The notes beneath the pieces were generated by a model, which did no database searches, was not told the DNA's origin, and saw nothing but the letters and a program-made list of their open reading frames with translations. Below, piece by piece: positions 52,899 through 64,000 of a DNA stretch of 64,000 nt. Each line of letters begins with the position of its first letter. Position 1 is the stretch's first letter. The translations under genes and the position numbers were made by a program. Source of the stretch: CALDOK01 sp964481655 (GTDB taxonomy: Bacteria > Myxococcota_A > UBA796 > JAFGLY01); contig CAYZVO010000014.1 of the NCBI GenBank assembly GCA_964481655.1, positions 8,267-72,266 on the forward strand. The letters run 5' to 3'.

Positions 52899-54137
52899 CT
52901 ACAGCGATCTCCGCGCTGGCAACGCCGCGCTCGCCACCAACAACCCTGCCGCCAGCGCCACCGCCGCCATCAGCGCCGAGAACGCCGTCTGCACCGCGAT
53001 GAGCACCTCCTCCTGCAGCATCGCCGAGACCGCCTCGAAGCCCACCGAGCCCGGCACCAGCAGCAGGATCCCGGGCAGCACCGCCACCAGCGACGGGCGC
53101 CGGCTGACGCGGGCATACGCGTTCCCCAGCAGGCCCACCGCCAGGGCGCCCACGAAGGCGGGCCCCGGGGCTGCGATCCAGTGTCCCGCCGCGGTGGCGG
53201 CGGCCAGGGCCACCATCGCCGCCGCCAGGATCACCAGGCTGTCCCTGGGGCGGGCCTGGAACAGCACCACCAGGCTCATCGCCGCCAGGGCGCCCGCCGC
53301 CCAGGGGGCTCCCGGGGGCAGGGGCCAGCCACCGGGGCCCGCGGAGGGCAGCAGCTCGCCCACCAGGCTGCCGGCCACCACCCCCAGGCCCAGCTGCAGG
53401 AAGACCACGGCGGCGCCGGTCATGCGGGCGGTGCCCGAGACCAGGTGTCCCGTGGCCAGCTCGTTGGCGGCCACCGTCAGGCTCAGGCCCGGCACCATCA
53501 CGATCAGGGCGCAGAGGGTGACCAGGTGGGCCGAGGCCCCGGGCACCAGCGCGGCGCCGATGGAGGCCAGGGCCGTGGCCAGCGCCGCGGCCACCGGCAG
53601 GAACAGGCGGTTCAGCGCCGGCAGCCGGTCCGCGGCCCGCAGCAGCAGCCCCACGGCCAGGCCGGCCAGGCCCGCCAGGAGCACATCCCCCCAGGTCCCC
53701 GCGAAGAACCCCACCGCGGCCGCCGAGACCAGCCCGCAGGCCGCGGTGGTGGCCCGGGGCCCGAAGCGCGGCGGGGCGTCCTCGATGGCGGCCACCCGGG
53801 CCTCGGCCTGTTCGAGATCGAGCTCGCCGGCCAGCACCGCGTCTCCCGTGGCGTCCAGCTGCACCAGGCGCTCGAGCTGAGCGTCGCCGGGGCTGACCCG
53901 CGCCAGGCCCGTGCGCTGGGCGCCGAGCTCGCCGAAGGCGGCGGTCAAGGAGGTGGGGGTCGAGAAGAACGATGCCTGCAGCCCCAGCTGCTCCGAGATG
54001 CTCACCAGCGCGGTCTCCAGTCGGTGGGCCGGCGCGCCCGCGCGGTGCAGGGCGGCGCCCAGCTCCAGCACGAAGGCCTCACGGCGGCTCAGGCGGGTCT
54101 CGACAGCGGTGGGGGAGGGGAGGTGGACGACACTCAT
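52899..54137 (-). CDS. Threonine/serine exporter (ThrE family)
   Basis: 412 residues. N-terminal cytoplasmic domain (about 1-130: LELGAALHRAGAPAHRLETAL, ASFFSTPTSLTAAF) is the ThrE first half with the hydrolase-like signature. About nine to ten membrane helices follow (ATTAACGLVSAAAVGFFAG to VALAAGLLVASAAL). Both halves (ThrE and ThrE_2) are in one chain. It exports Thr and Ser. It is divergent from the Lrp gene across a 99-bp gap with a palindrome. Confidence 0.8.
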   Translation of the reverse strand: MSVVHLPSPTAVETRLSRREAFVLELGAALHRAGAPAHRLETALVSISEQLGLQASFFSTPTSLTAAFGELGAQRTGLARVSPGDAQLERLVQLDATGDAVLAGELDLEQAEARVAAIEDAPPRFGPRATTAACGLVSAAAVGFFAGTWGDVLLAGLAGLAVGLLLRAADRLPALNRLFLPVAAALATALASIGAALVPGASAHLVTLCALIVMVPGLSLTVAANELATGHLVSGTARMTGAAVVFLQLGLGVVAGSLVGELLPSAGPGGWPLPPGAPWAAGALAAMSLVVLFQARPRDSLVILAAAMVALAAATAAGHWIAAPGPAFVGALAVGLLGNAYARVSRRPSLVAVLPGILLLVPGSVGFEAVSAMLQEEVLIAVQTAFSALMAAVALAAGLLVASAALPARRSL

Positions 54138-54164
54138 GGTTCGACTCGTGGCGGATCGGATTCC

Positions 54165-54180
54165 GTGTCTCGCGACACAC
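54165..54180. promoter_or_regulatory. 16-bp palindrome in the divergent thrE-lrp promoter region
   Basis: GTGTCTCGCGACACAC is a near-perfect palindrome (one mismatched pair). It is 27 bp upstream of the ThrE-like start and 57 bp upstream of the Lrp start. GAATATCGTTACGATTC (about 54184-54200) beside it is a second imperfect palindrome. These are candidate operators for the adjacent Lrp/AsnC protein. Confidence 0.5.
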
Positions 54181-54236
54181 GAAGAATATCGTTACGATTC
54201 ACCGCGAATCCATCGAATAGAATGCGGAAGTCACCC

Positions 54237-54707
54237 ATGGAACGCGCCCTCGACCGAATCGACTTCGCCATCCTCGACGCCCTGCAGCACAATGCTCGGC
54301 TGTCCAACAAGGAGCTGGCCGCCAAGGTCGGTCTCGCGCCGTCGAGCTGCCTCGAGCGGGTGCGCCGCTTGGTGCGGGACGGCCGCCTCCGCGGCTTCCA
54401 CGCCGACGTGCCTCCGGACGTGCTCGGCATCGGGATGCAGGCCATGATCGCGGTGCGCCTGCGGGTGCATGCCCGGGCCACCTTCGACAGCTTCCGCGAG
54501 CACGTCTTCGCCCTGCCCGAGGTCGTGGCCGCCTACCAGCTGGCCGGCAAAGACGACTTCCTGGTGCACGTGGCCGTGCGCGACACCGACCACCTGCGGG
54601 AGCTGGCCATGGACGGGTTCACATCCCGCCCTGAGGTCGAGCACATGGAGACGGCGCTGATCTTCGATCACCACCGGGCCCCGGTGCTCCCGCGCTACAC
54701 TCGCTGA
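54237..54707 (+). CDS. Lrp/AsnC-family transcriptional regulator
   Basis: 156 residues from ATG 54237 (GGAAG six bases upstream). An ATG 15 bases earlier lacks a ribosome site. N-terminal HTH (ERALDRIDFAILDALQHNAR, KELAAKVGLAPSSCLERVRRL) with the C-terminal RAM ligand-binding fold (AMIAVRLRVHARATF, AYQLAGKDDFLVHVAV). Divergent from the ThrE-like gene, so it probably controls that gene and itself in response to an amino acid. Confidence 0.9.
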   Translation: MERALDRIDFAILDALQHNARLSNKELAAKVGLAPSSCLERVRRLVRDGRLRGFHADVPPDVLGIGMQAMIAVRLRVHARATFDSFREHVFALPEVVAAYQLAGKDDFLVHVAVRDTDHLRELAMDGFTSRPEVEHMETALIFDHHRAPVLPRYTR

Positions 54708-54719
54708 AGGAGGCCCTCG

Positions 54720-55466
54720 ATGATCCATCCTCGCGCCCTCGTCGCCATGCTCGCGCTGCTGCCCACCACCGTCCAGGCCGATGCCGTCGACCCCCACTCC
54801 GTACAGGACTGGGTGCCCTGGCAGGATCAGCCCATCGACGTGCCGGAGCTGGGCCCCTTCGACGGCCCGGCTCTCGAGGACCAGGAGGCCATCAAGCGCG
54901 AGGTCGGGCTCGCGCTGTTGGCCTACGAGAACAGCCTCCACTTCTGCCGTGGGGAGACCGCCCTCGACATCGCCCCCGCCGGGAGCTGGACCATCGGGTT
55001 CTTCATCGAGCAGAGCGGCCGCACCAGCGGGGTGGTCGTCAACGGTGAGGCCAGGCCCACGGTGGCCACGGATGAGTGCATCCAGGCCACGGTCCTGGCG
55101 TGGAGGTTCCCGCTGTTGGCTGCGCCCCAGAAGCTCGAGCGCACCTGGTCCTTCGGGGCCCGGCCGGTCGCGGGTTCGCCGCTTCCCACGGCCCAGGCCA
55201 CCCAGCTCGTCCAGGACGCGATCTACGACAGCCGCAAGGCCAAGCGCTGCTTCGTGGACTACCAGCAGGCCACCGGCAAGCTCCCCAAGCTGGCCACGCT
55301 GCGCTTCACGCTGCAGGTCGATGGTACGCCCACCGAGGTGTCCCTCGATGAGCGCAAGCTGCAGAAGAGCGAGCTGTCCGGGTGTCTGGAGGACATGCTC
55401 GGCTCGCTGACGCTGCCGGAGCTCCAGGAGGGTCCCCAGGTGTTCGTCTTCCCGTTCGAATTCTAG
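54720..55466 (+). CDS. Secreted hypothetical protein, AgmX/PglI-C-terminal-domain-like
   Basis: 248 residues with a signal peptide (MIHPRALVAMLALLPTTVQA). Two similar units follow: LALLAYENSLHFCRGETALDI / TDECIQATVLAWRFP and QDAIYDSRKAKRCFVDYQQ / GCLEDMLGSLTLP. Each has the Cys-plus-amphipathic-helix and beta rhythm of the AgmX/PglI C-terminal domain common in Myxococcota. It is a weak family match. It starts 12 bp after the Lrp stop. Confidence 0.5.
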   Translation: MIHPRALVAMLALLPTTVQADAVDPHSVQDWVPWQDQPIDVPELGPFDGPALEDQEAIKREVGLALLAYENSLHFCRGETALDIAPAGSWTIGFFIEQSGRTSGVVVNGEARPTVATDECIQATVLAWRFPLLAAPQKLERTWSFGARPVAGSPLPTAQATQLVQDAIYDSRKAKRCFVDYQQATGKLPKLATLRFTLQVDGTPTEVSLDERKLQKSELSGCLEDMLGSLTLPELQEGPQVFVFPFEF

Positions 55467-55548
55467 GCTGCGAGTCGGGACCCGCTCACAAACTCGGTGG
55501 ACCTCCATGGTCTCCGCCGCGCTACACTGCCTGACCGGAGGTGATGCC

Positions 55549-56559
55549 ATGCGCGAAGCCCGCCTGATGTTGCTGACCTGTGAAGCCGCCCGGCCGTTCG
55601 CCGAGCGGGTCGCCAAAGTGCTCGACCGCCCGCTGGTCAAGACCGACGAGACCTGGTTCGCCTGCGGTGAGGGCAAGCTCTCCATCCGCGAGCACGTGCG
55701 CCGGGGCGATCTCTACGTCTTCCAGTCCATCGTCGGGCCGGGCGACGGCCGCTCCCCCTACGACCGCTTCGTGATGATGCTGCACGCCATCGAGGCCGCC
55801 AAGCTCTCCGACGCCGAGTCCATCACCGCCGTGGTGCCCTACTACCCGGGCGCCCGCCAGGACAAGCGCAAGGACGGCCACCGCGAGGGCATCAGCGCCG
55901 GGCTGTTCGCCCGGGCTCTGCAGGAAGCCGGGGCCTCCCGGGTGATCGCGGTCGAGATCCACAACGAGGCCATCGGCGGCATGTTCGATCCCCCCCGCTG
56001 CCGCCTCGAGAACCTCTACCTGACCCAGCGTCTCGCCGGCTGGCTGCAGCGCGAGGGCCTGGCCGGCGACACCGTGGCCGCCCCCGACGTCGGCGGCCTC
56101 GAGCGCGCCCGCCGCTTCGCATCCAAGCTGAAGGCCGACCTGGTCGCCTTGAGCAAGGAGCGCGACTACTCCACCGCCAACAAGGTGCACCGGGCCACCC
56201 TGATCGGCGAGGTCAAGGACAAGAACGTCCTGCTCATCGACGACATGATCGACACCGGCGGCTCGGTGGTCGCCGCGGTGGACGAGCTCAAGACCCACGG
56301 GGCCAACAACGTCACCGTGGCCTGCGCCCACCCGGTCTTCTCGGGGCCGGCCTGGGAGCGCATGACCGGCCTGGCCGATCGCTCCAAGAAGGAAGGCTGG
56401 CGCTTCGCGCTGGTGGGCACCGACTCGGTGCTGCACACCGACACCCCGCCCTGGTACCACGAGTACAAGCTCCACGGCCTCATCGCCGAAGTCATCCGCC
56501 ACATCCACGCCCGCGAGAGCGTGGCCCACGCCCAGGATCGCGCGTCGCGCTGGGGGTAG
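55549..56559 (+). CDS. prs: Ribose-phosphate pyrophosphokinase
   Basis: 336 residues from ATG 55549 after a GGAGGTG ribosome site. An earlier in-frame ATG at 55507 is weak. PRPP-binding motif VLLIDDMIDTGGSV and the flexible loop YYPGARQDKRKDGHREG are intact. The family is slightly longer than classical Prs. It makes PRPP for nucleotide, His and Trp synthesis. Confidence 0.9.
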   Translation: MREARLMLLTCEAARPFAERVAKVLDRPLVKTDETWFACGEGKLSIREHVRRGDLYVFQSIVGPGDGRSPYDRFVMMLHAIEAAKLSDAESITAVVPYYPGARQDKRKDGHREGISAGLFARALQEAGASRVIAVEIHNEAIGGMFDPPRCRLENLYLTQRLAGWLQREGLAGDTVAAPDVGGLERARRFASKLKADLVALSKERDYSTANKVHRATLIGEVKDKNVLLIDDMIDTGGSVVAAVDELKTHGANNVTVACAHPVFSGPAWERMTGLADRSKKEGWRFALVGTDSVLHTDTPPWYHEYKLHGLIAEVIRHIHARESVAHAQDRASRWG

Positions 56560-56568
56560 CCCCGCACA

Positions 56569-56584
56569 CACGATCGCGATTGTG
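56569..56584. promoter_or_regulatory. Imperfect 16-bp palindrome upstream of the MopE-like gene
   Basis: CACGATCGCGATTGTG has central ATCGCGAT and matching CAC/GTG ends with one mismatched pair. It lies 50 bp before the GTG start at 56636. It is a possible operator. Its core TCGCGA also appears in the palindrome at 54165-54180. Confidence 0.35.
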
Positions 56585-56635
56585 CAAGAGCGCACGTTGC
56601 GAGTACCATCCTGGTGACTCCACCCGGAGGCCTCC

Positions 56636-59329
<2,694 letters not shown>

Positions 59330-59346
59330 GCTGGAAGCCGGCCTTC

Positions 59347-59624
59347 GGCGGCTTCCAGCGTCGGCGTTCATGCCGACGTCGCTGCGCGTCGCGGCATAGC
59401 GCCGACCGGATCGGCGGCTTCCAGCGTCGGCGTCCATGCCGACGCCGCTGCGCGTCGCGGCATAGCGCCGACCGGATCGGCGGCTTCCAGCGTCGGCGTT
59501 CATGCCGACGTCGCTGCGCGTCGCGGCATAGCGCCGACCGGATCGGCGGCTTCCAGCGTCGGCGTCCATGCCGACGCCGCTGCGCGTCGCGGCATAGCGC
59601 CGACCACCTCGGCGCTGGCTTGGG
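59347..59624. repeat. 66-bp tandem repeat, four copies plus divergent fifth
   Basis: Starts at 59347, 59413, 59479 and 59545, so the period is 66 bp. Copies 1 and 3 carry GTTCATGCCGACGTCG while 2 and 4 carry GTCCATGCCGACGCCG, so the array also has a 132-bp period. Each copy contains GTCGGCG/ATGCCGAC inverted pieces. A diverged fragment (GGTGGCTTCCAGCGTCGGCG) follows at about 59624. The period is a multiple of three, which leaves several frames open without being genes. Confidence 0.8.
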
Positions 59625-59649
59625 TGGCTTCCAGCGTCGGCGTTGCCGC

Positions 59650-59870
59650 CGCGCCGGCAACCCTGGGGTTTCGCCGCGAACGGTGCCACTTGTCGGCGGT
59701 ATGCGCCGACAACTACGGTGTTTCGCCGCGAAAGGGTGCGGTTACCGGCGCTATTCGGCGATTCCGCGCCGGCAACCCGGGGGTTTCGCCGCGTAGGGTG
59801 CCACTTGTCGGCGCTATTCGGCGATTCCGCGCCGGCAACCCGGGGGTTTCGCCGCGAAGGGTGCCACTTG
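59650..59870. repeat. ~62-bp tandem repeat with GGGTTTCGCCGCG core
   Basis: Units of the type CGCCGGCAACCC - GGGTTTCGCCGCG - GGTGCCACTTGTCGGCG recur from about 59651, 59708, 59769 and 59831, with the last two nearly identical. The first two differ by small insertions. It directly follows the 66-bp array, and no gene is visible. Confidence 0.7.
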
Positions 59871-59946
59871 CCGTCGGCTGTGGGCCGTGCACCGCGCACC
59901 GTGGACCATCGCCCCACCCGGTGGCACCTACCGGCGGCCGCTGAAC

Positions 59947-60008
59947 GTAGGGGAGCAGTTCATCTGCTCCCGAACGGTCGTCGCTGCGGGAGCACATGAA
60001 GTGCTCCC
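59947..60008. repeat. Pair of REP-like hairpins
   Basis: GTAG followed by GGGAGCAG - TTCAT - CTGCTCCC (59951-59971), then GGGAGCAC - ATGAA - GTGCTCCC (59988-60008). Each is an 8-bp stem with a 5-nt loop. The GTAG before the first hairpin is the classical REP head. It lies 20 bp downstream of the head-GIN lipoprotein stop. Confidence 0.65.
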
Positions 60009-60027
60009 TTCCGGCCTCGGCTTCGTC

Positions 60028-60717
60028 CTAGTACACGTCCCCGCAGCCATCATCATCGACCTCGACCACGTCGGGGTCGCCGTGCAGGACCACGTCGCCG
60101 TCGCCTTCGATCAGGACCGTGGCCTGCTCGGTGACGGTGGCGGTGATGTCGCCGGCGCCGCGGTTGACGATGTTGGCGTTGGCGACGATCAGCTCGCCGC
60201 TCTCGATGCCGCCGGCGCCGGAGCTCTCGAGGGAGGTCACGTCGGCCAGGCCGGAGAGGAGCATCCGGCCGCGGCTCTGGCTGATCACGCGCAGCTGGGC
60301 GCTGTCCACGCCCGCGATGGTCATGTCACCCCAGCCGCTGTTGCGCAGGTAGTTCAGCCCCGCCAGGTCACCCTCCACCATCAGGTCGCCGTTCGAGCTG
60401 CCCTGGGCGCGGGTGATGGCGGGCATGGCGACCCACACCTCGCAGGTGGCGCTGGGGTTGAGGACCAGGTCCGCGGGCTGGCTGAGCTCGAGGGTGTCGC
60501 CCCTCAGGATGGTCTCGATGTCGGAAAGCAGGTTCTCGTCGCAGCTCACCTCCACTGCGTACTCCGGTCCCACCTCGACCAGCATGGGCAAGCTGGAGTT
60601 GTTGCGGACGGCCTCGAACGAGTCGAGGTCTCGCAGCTCGGTGGTGAGGACGCCGTTGCCGTCCTTGGTGGAGCAGGCCATCAGGCCGAGAACGAGGAGA
60701 GGGAATGCGCGCTTCAT
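60028..60717 (-). CDS. Head-GIN-domain (DUF2807) lipoprotein
   Basis: 229 residues from ATG 60717 (GGAGAG upstream). The lipobox is in MKRAFPLLVLGLMACS. The mature part is a beta-helix-like domain with repeating strands (RDLDSFEAVRNNSSLPMLVEVG, LAGLNYLRNSGWGDMTIAGV, GAGGIESGELIVANANIVNRG) as in head-GIN proteins. Function not established. It is probably periplasmic. It ends near the repeat field. Confidence 0.75.
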   Translation of the reverse strand: MKRAFPLLVLGLMACSTKDGNGVLTTELRDLDSFEAVRNNSSLPMLVEVGPEYAVEVSCDENLLSDIETILRGDTLELSQPADLVLNPSATCEVWVAMPAITRAQGSSNGDLMVEGDLAGLNYLRNSGWGDMTIAGVDSAQLRVISQSRGRMLLSGLADVTSLESSGAGGIESGELIVANANIVNRGAGDITATVTEQATVLIEGDGDVVLHGDPDVVEVDDDGCGDVY

Positions 60718-61035
60718 GGGGCTCTCCGATGGGGTGAGTGGGTGCTGGGGGTGCTGAGGATGCGACACCGACGGGCCAGTGCGGCGTCACCTTCATTGTG
60801 GCCACACATTGTCGCGAAGGTCCGTCAAAAACGCGAAAAACAAGAAAGATTACAATCAGTGAACAATGTCCTAAGTCTTCTCAGGGTCCGTACACTCACA
60901 GGGGGTGCGGGGCGCGGGGCGGTCGGGGTTCGATGACCTGGATCGGACCGGGGCGATTGCGGAGCTTCCTCCGCGGGAGGCGCGGGCGGTTTTCTGTTAG
61001 GGACGGGGTCTTCGACCCCGTTCCGCGAGGCCCCC
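60718..61035. other. 318-bp divergent intergenic region with AT-richer stretch and palindrome
   Basis: Between the divergent head-GIN gene and icmF. It contains TGTGGCCACA (60797-60806), a perfect 10-bp palindrome, and an AT-richer patch (about 60825-60880) unusual in this GC-rich window, which is a likely promoter area. A GAGG ribosome site precedes the icmF start. No gene or RNA structure could be assigned. Confidence 0.4.
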
Positions 61036-64000
61036 ATGCGTCCCCAGTCCGACTACGTCCGCTTGGTCACCGCCGCCAGCCTGTTCGACGGCCACGATGC
61101 GTCGATCAACATCATCCGGCGCATCCTGCAGTCCGCCGGTGCCGAGGTGATCCACCTGGGCCACAACCGCGGCGTGGCGGAGATCGTGGAAGCCGCCATC
61201 GACGAAGACGTCCACGGCATCTGCATCAGCAGCTACCAGGGCGGCCACATGGAGTTCTTCAAGTACGCGAAGGACATGCTCCGGGACCTGGGCGCCCCCC
61301 ACATCAAGATCTACGGCGGCGGCGGCGGCGTCATCGTCCCCGAGGAACAGGAAGAGCTCCACGAGTACGGCATCGAGCGCATCTACTCCCCGGAAGACGG
61401 GCGCCGCATGAGCCTCCCCGGCATCATCGACGACATCATCGCGCGCTGCGACCAGGACCTCTACGCCGACGCCGGCTTCACCCCCGCCGACCTGGCCGAC
61501 GGCAAGGTCACCGCCGTGGCCCGGGCCCTGACCCTCATCGAGGGCGAGACCCACCGCCCCGGTGTGGTGCCCGCCGACCTGCGCGCCGCCATCGACGCGG
61601 TGCCCGACGACAAGTCCATCCCCGTCCTCGGCGTCACGGGCACCGGCGGCGCCGGCAAGAGCTCCCTGATCGACGAATTGGTCCGCCGCTACCGCGCCGA
61701 CTTCCCCGAGCACCGCGTGGCCATCCTGGCCGTGGACCCGTCGCGCCGGCGCAAGGGCGGGGCGTTGCTGGGCGACCGCATCCGCATGAACGCCATCGGC
61801 GGCCAGGGCTGCTTCCTGCGCAGCTTCGCCACCCGCGGCAACAAGGGCGAGCTGTCTGCCTCCATCGAAGACGCCATCGCGGTCTGCAAGCTCGCTGGCT
61901 TCGACCTGGTCATCGTCGAGACCTCCGGCATCGGCCAGGGCGACTCGGACATCGTGGATGTCACCGACCTGTCCATGTACGTCATGACCCCGGAGTTCGG
62001 CGCCGCCAGCCAGCTCGAGAAGATCGAGATGCTCGGCGTGGCCGACGCCGTCGTGCTCAACAAGTACGAGCGCTACGGCGGCGAGGACGCCTTCCGCGAC
62101 GTGCGCAAGCAGCTGCGCCGGGAGCACGAGGCCTTCGCCACCCCCGAAGAAGAGCTCCCCGCCTTCGCCACCATCGCCAGCCAGTTCCACGACGAAGGTG
62201 TGAACGCCCTGTACCTGTTCATCCTCGAGCAGCTGCACGGCTTCTGCGGCCGCGACTACCCCACCACCATCGTCAAGCCCGCCTCCCGGGCCACCCCGCC
62301 CCGCCGCCGCATCATCCCCCCGGACCGCGAGCGCTACCTCTCCGAGATCGCCCAGACCGTCCGCGGCTACAAGGCCTGGGCCCGGGAGCAGTCCGAGCTC
62401 GCCCGCCAGGTGGGTCAGCTCGAGGGCGCCGCGACCCTCATCGACGAAGAGACCACCGCGGTGACCCTGCGGGACAAGGCCGCCGCTGTGCGCGAGGGCA
62501 TGGACGAGCGCGCCCGTGCCTGGATCGACGCCTGGCCCGCCACCAAGGCCGCCTGGACCGCCGACGAGTTCGTCTACCACGTGCGCGGCCGCGAGATCCG
62601 CCAGCCGCTGAAGGTCGAGAGCCTCTGCCGCACCATGATCCCCCGGGTCTCCCTGCCTCGCTACTCCGACCCCGGCGACCTGCTGTACTGGGGCCTGACG
62701 GAAAACCTCCCCGGCGCCTTCCCCTTCACCGCCGGCGTGTTCCCCCTCAAGCGCACCGCCGAGGATCCCAAGCGCATGTTCGCGGGCGAAGGCCCCCCCA
62801 TCCGCACCAACAAGCGCTTCCACTACCTGTGCGAGGGCGAGCCGGCCAAGCGCCTCTCCACCGCCTTCGACTCGGTCACGCTGTACGGCCAGGACCCCGA
62901 CGAGCGCCCCGACATCTGGGGCAAGGTGGGCGAGTCCGGTGTGTCCGTCCCCACCCTGGACGACATCAAGATCCTCTACTCGGGCTTCGACCTGTGTCAC
63001 CCCATGACCTCTGTGTCCATGACCGTCAACGGCCCGGCCCCCATCATGCTGGCCATGTTCATGAACTGCGCCATCGACCAGCAGGTGGAGCTGTTCATCG
63101 AGGACAAGGGGCGTGAGCCCAGCGCCGAAGAGTGGGAGCAGATCAAGGCCGCCACCCTGACCAAGGTGCGCGGCACCGTGCAGGCCGACATCCTCAAGGA
63201 GGATCAGGGCCAGAACACCTGCATCTTCTCCACCGAGTTCGCCCTCAAGATGATGGGTGACATCCAGCAGTACTTCACCGACAACGGCGTGCGGAACTAC
63301 TACTCGGTGTCCATCAGCGGCTACCACATCGCCGAGGCGGGCGCGAACACCATCAGCCAGCTGGCCTTCACCCTGGCCAACGGCCTGACCTACGTCGAGT
63401 ACTACCTGTCCCGCGGCATGGACATCGACCAGTTCGGCCTCAACCTGTCGTTCTTCTTCGCGGTGGGTGTGGACCCCGAGTACACCGTGATGGGCCGCGT
63501 GGCACGGCGCATCTGGTCCACCGTCATGGACCGCAAGTACGGGGCGAGTGAGCGCGCTCAGAAGCTCAAGTACCACATCCAGACCTCCGGCCGGTCGCTG
63601 CACGCCCGCGACATCCAGTTCAACGACATCCGCACCACCCTGCAGGCCCTGCTGGCCTTCTACGACAACTGCAACAGCCTGCACACCAACGCCTACGACG
63701 AGGCCATCACCACCCCCACGGAAGAGTCCGTGCGCCGCGCCATGGCCGTGCAGCTCATCATCTCCAAGGAGTTCGGCCTGACCAAGAACGAAAACCCCCT
63801 GCAGGGATCGTTCATCGTCGAGGAGCTCACCGAGCTGGTCGAGGAAGCCGTGCTGCAGGAGTTCGAGCACATCAGCCGCCGCGGCGGCGTGCTGGGCGCC
63901 ATGGAGACCGGCTACCAGCGCGGCAAGATCCAGGAAGAGTCGCTCTACTACGAGCACAAGAAGCACGACGGCAGCTACCCCATCGTGGGCATCAACACCT
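61036..64000 (+). CDS. icmF: Fused isobutyryl-CoA mutase / methylmalonyl-CoA-mutase-like (C-terminus cut by window)
   Basis: At least 988 codons, open to the edge (full proteins are about 1,100). N-terminal B12 domain has the cobalamin ligand His20 in FDGHDASIN. A MeaB-like G-domain has the Walker A GTGGAGKS (202-209), an ETSGIGQGDSD region and NKYE. The mutase domain begins at about residue 520 with the TIM barrel (AGVFPLKRT, EDQGQNTCIFSTEFAL, VSISGYHIAEAGA). The order B12 domain, GTPase, mutase is IcmF. It rearranges isobutyryl-CoA to butyryl-CoA. The start has a GAGG ribosome site. Confidence 0.9.
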   Translation, partial: MRPQSDYVRLVTAASLFDGHDASINIIRRILQSAGAEVIHLGHNRGVAEIVEAAIDEDVHGICISSYQGGHMEFFKYAKDMLRDLGAPHIKIYGGGGGVIVPEEQEELHEYGIERIYSPEDGRRMSLPGIIDDIIARCDQDLYADAGFTPADLADGKVTAVARALTLIEGETHRPGVVPADLRAAIDAVPDDKSIPVLGVTGTGGAGKSSLIDELVRRYRADFPEHRVAILAVDPSRRRKGGALLGDRIRMNAIGGQGCFLRSFATRGNKGELSASIEDAIAVCKLAGFDLVIVETSGIGQGDSDIVDVTDLSMYVMTPEFGAASQLEKIEMLGVADAVVLNKYERYGGEDAFRDVRKQLRREHEAFATPEEELPAFATIASQFHDEGVNALYLFILEQLHGFCGRDYPTTIVKPASRATPPRRRIIPPDRERYLSEIAQTVRGYKAWAREQSELARQVGQLEGAATLIDEETTAVTLRDKAAAVREGMDERARAWIDAWPATKAAWTADEFVYHVRGREIRQPLKVESLCRTMIPRVSLPRYSDPGDLLYWGLTENLPGAFPFTAGVFPLKRTAEDPKRMFAGEGPPIRTNKRFHYLCEGEPAKRLSTAFDSVTLYGQDPDERPDIWGKVGESGVSVPTLDDIKILYSGFDLCHPMTSVSMTVNGPAPIMLAMFMNCAIDQQVELFIEDKGREPSAEEWEQIKAATLTKVRGTVQADILKEDQGQNTCIFSTEFALKMMGDIQQYFTDNGVRNYYSVSISGYHIAEAGANTISQLAFTLANGLTYVEYYLSRGMDIDQFGLNLSFFFAVGVDPEYTVMGRVARRIWSTVMDRKYGASERAQKLKYHIQTSGRSLHARDIQFNDIRTTLQALLAFYDNCNSLHTNAYDEAITTPTEESVRRAMAVQLIISKEFGLTKNENPLQGSFIVEELTELVEEAVLQEFEHISRRGGVLGAMETGYQRGKIQEESLYYEHKKHDGSYPIVGINT

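Noticed and set aside
59347..59624. Possible CRISPR array
   Set aside because: Units are contiguous 66-bp copies with no unique spacers and no cas genes nearby.
60997..63966. Long 989-codon open frame on the minus strand under icmF
   Set aside because: It is a shadow of the icmF frame in high-GC DNA; composition is Gly/Val/His-rich without domains or a ribosome site.

Overview
The window is very GC-rich (roughly 70% or more by eye), densely coded, and reads like a chromosomal fragment or metagenome contig from a Myxococcota (deltaproteobacterial) lineage. The lineage is inferred from family-level signs: a MYXO-CTERM-like C-terminus (Cys-Gly-rich stretch, one helix, Arg tail) on the 33657-35225 product, MopE-type DCDD/DNDCDG repeats at 56636-59329 and in the PHP protein, many lipoproteins, an AgmX/PglI-like protein, and a fused isobutyryl-CoA mutase (IcmF). 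One stretch of N (36229-36238) and two G/C homopolymer patches (about 32613-32745 and 36146-36285) show that the assembly is imperfect.

Layout. 1-6.1 kb: two tandem GT-C-like membrane proteins (the first cut by the window edge), a C25 (gingipain-type) lipoprotein protease and a B12-binding radical SAM enzyme. 6.1-7.3 kb: a RAYT-type Y1 transposase with a REP-like palindromic array beside it. 7.3-39.2 kb: a large aryl-polyene/flexirubin-like type II polyketide locus. Its plus arm (7.3-14.2 kb) holds the export and envelope parts: LolA-like carrier, MMPL exporter fused to a C45 Ntn-hydrolase, small lipoprotein, and glycosyltransferase-acyltransferase fusion. Its minus arm (17.3-30.0 kb) holds two ACPs, ketoreductase, dehydratase, three full ketosynthases, a cysteine-less chain-length-factor-like protein, a CrtI-like FAD enzyme, a TonB-fused TonB-dependent receptor, a methyltransferase and a PlsC acyltransferase. 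A second plus arm (31.6-39.2 kb) holds a further ketosynthase (3' end damaged), a short KS-like protein, a thioesterase, a tyrosine/histidine ammonia-lyase with the tyrosine-type His-Leu pair, and an aryl-acid adenylating ligase. A signal peptidase, a metalloprotease and a PilZ protein (14.2-17.2 kb) and an RRM protein and deacetylase (30.2-31.6 kb) sit between the arms.

Proposed logic of the locus (inference): tyrosine is deaminated to 4-coumarate, the ligase activates it onto an ACP, KS/CLF, KR and DH extend it to a conjugated polyene, the methyltransferase and FAD enzyme tailor it, and GT/acyltransferases attach it to a lipid that LolA and the MMPL-C45 protein move to the outer membrane.

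39.2-64 kb is mostly housekeeping and envelope: glycine-rich membrane protein, TatD, PAS-GGDEF cyclase, NRDE protein, a phosphate butyryltransferase-butyrate kinase fusion, MscS channel, methionine aminopeptidase, FHA-like protein, a threonine dehydratase / ThrE exporter / Lrp group, PRPP synthetase, the MopE-like lipoprotein, an intergenic repeat field (59.3-60.0 kb), a head-GIN lipoprotein and icmF running off the right edge. No rRNA, tRNA or CRISPR array was recognised.
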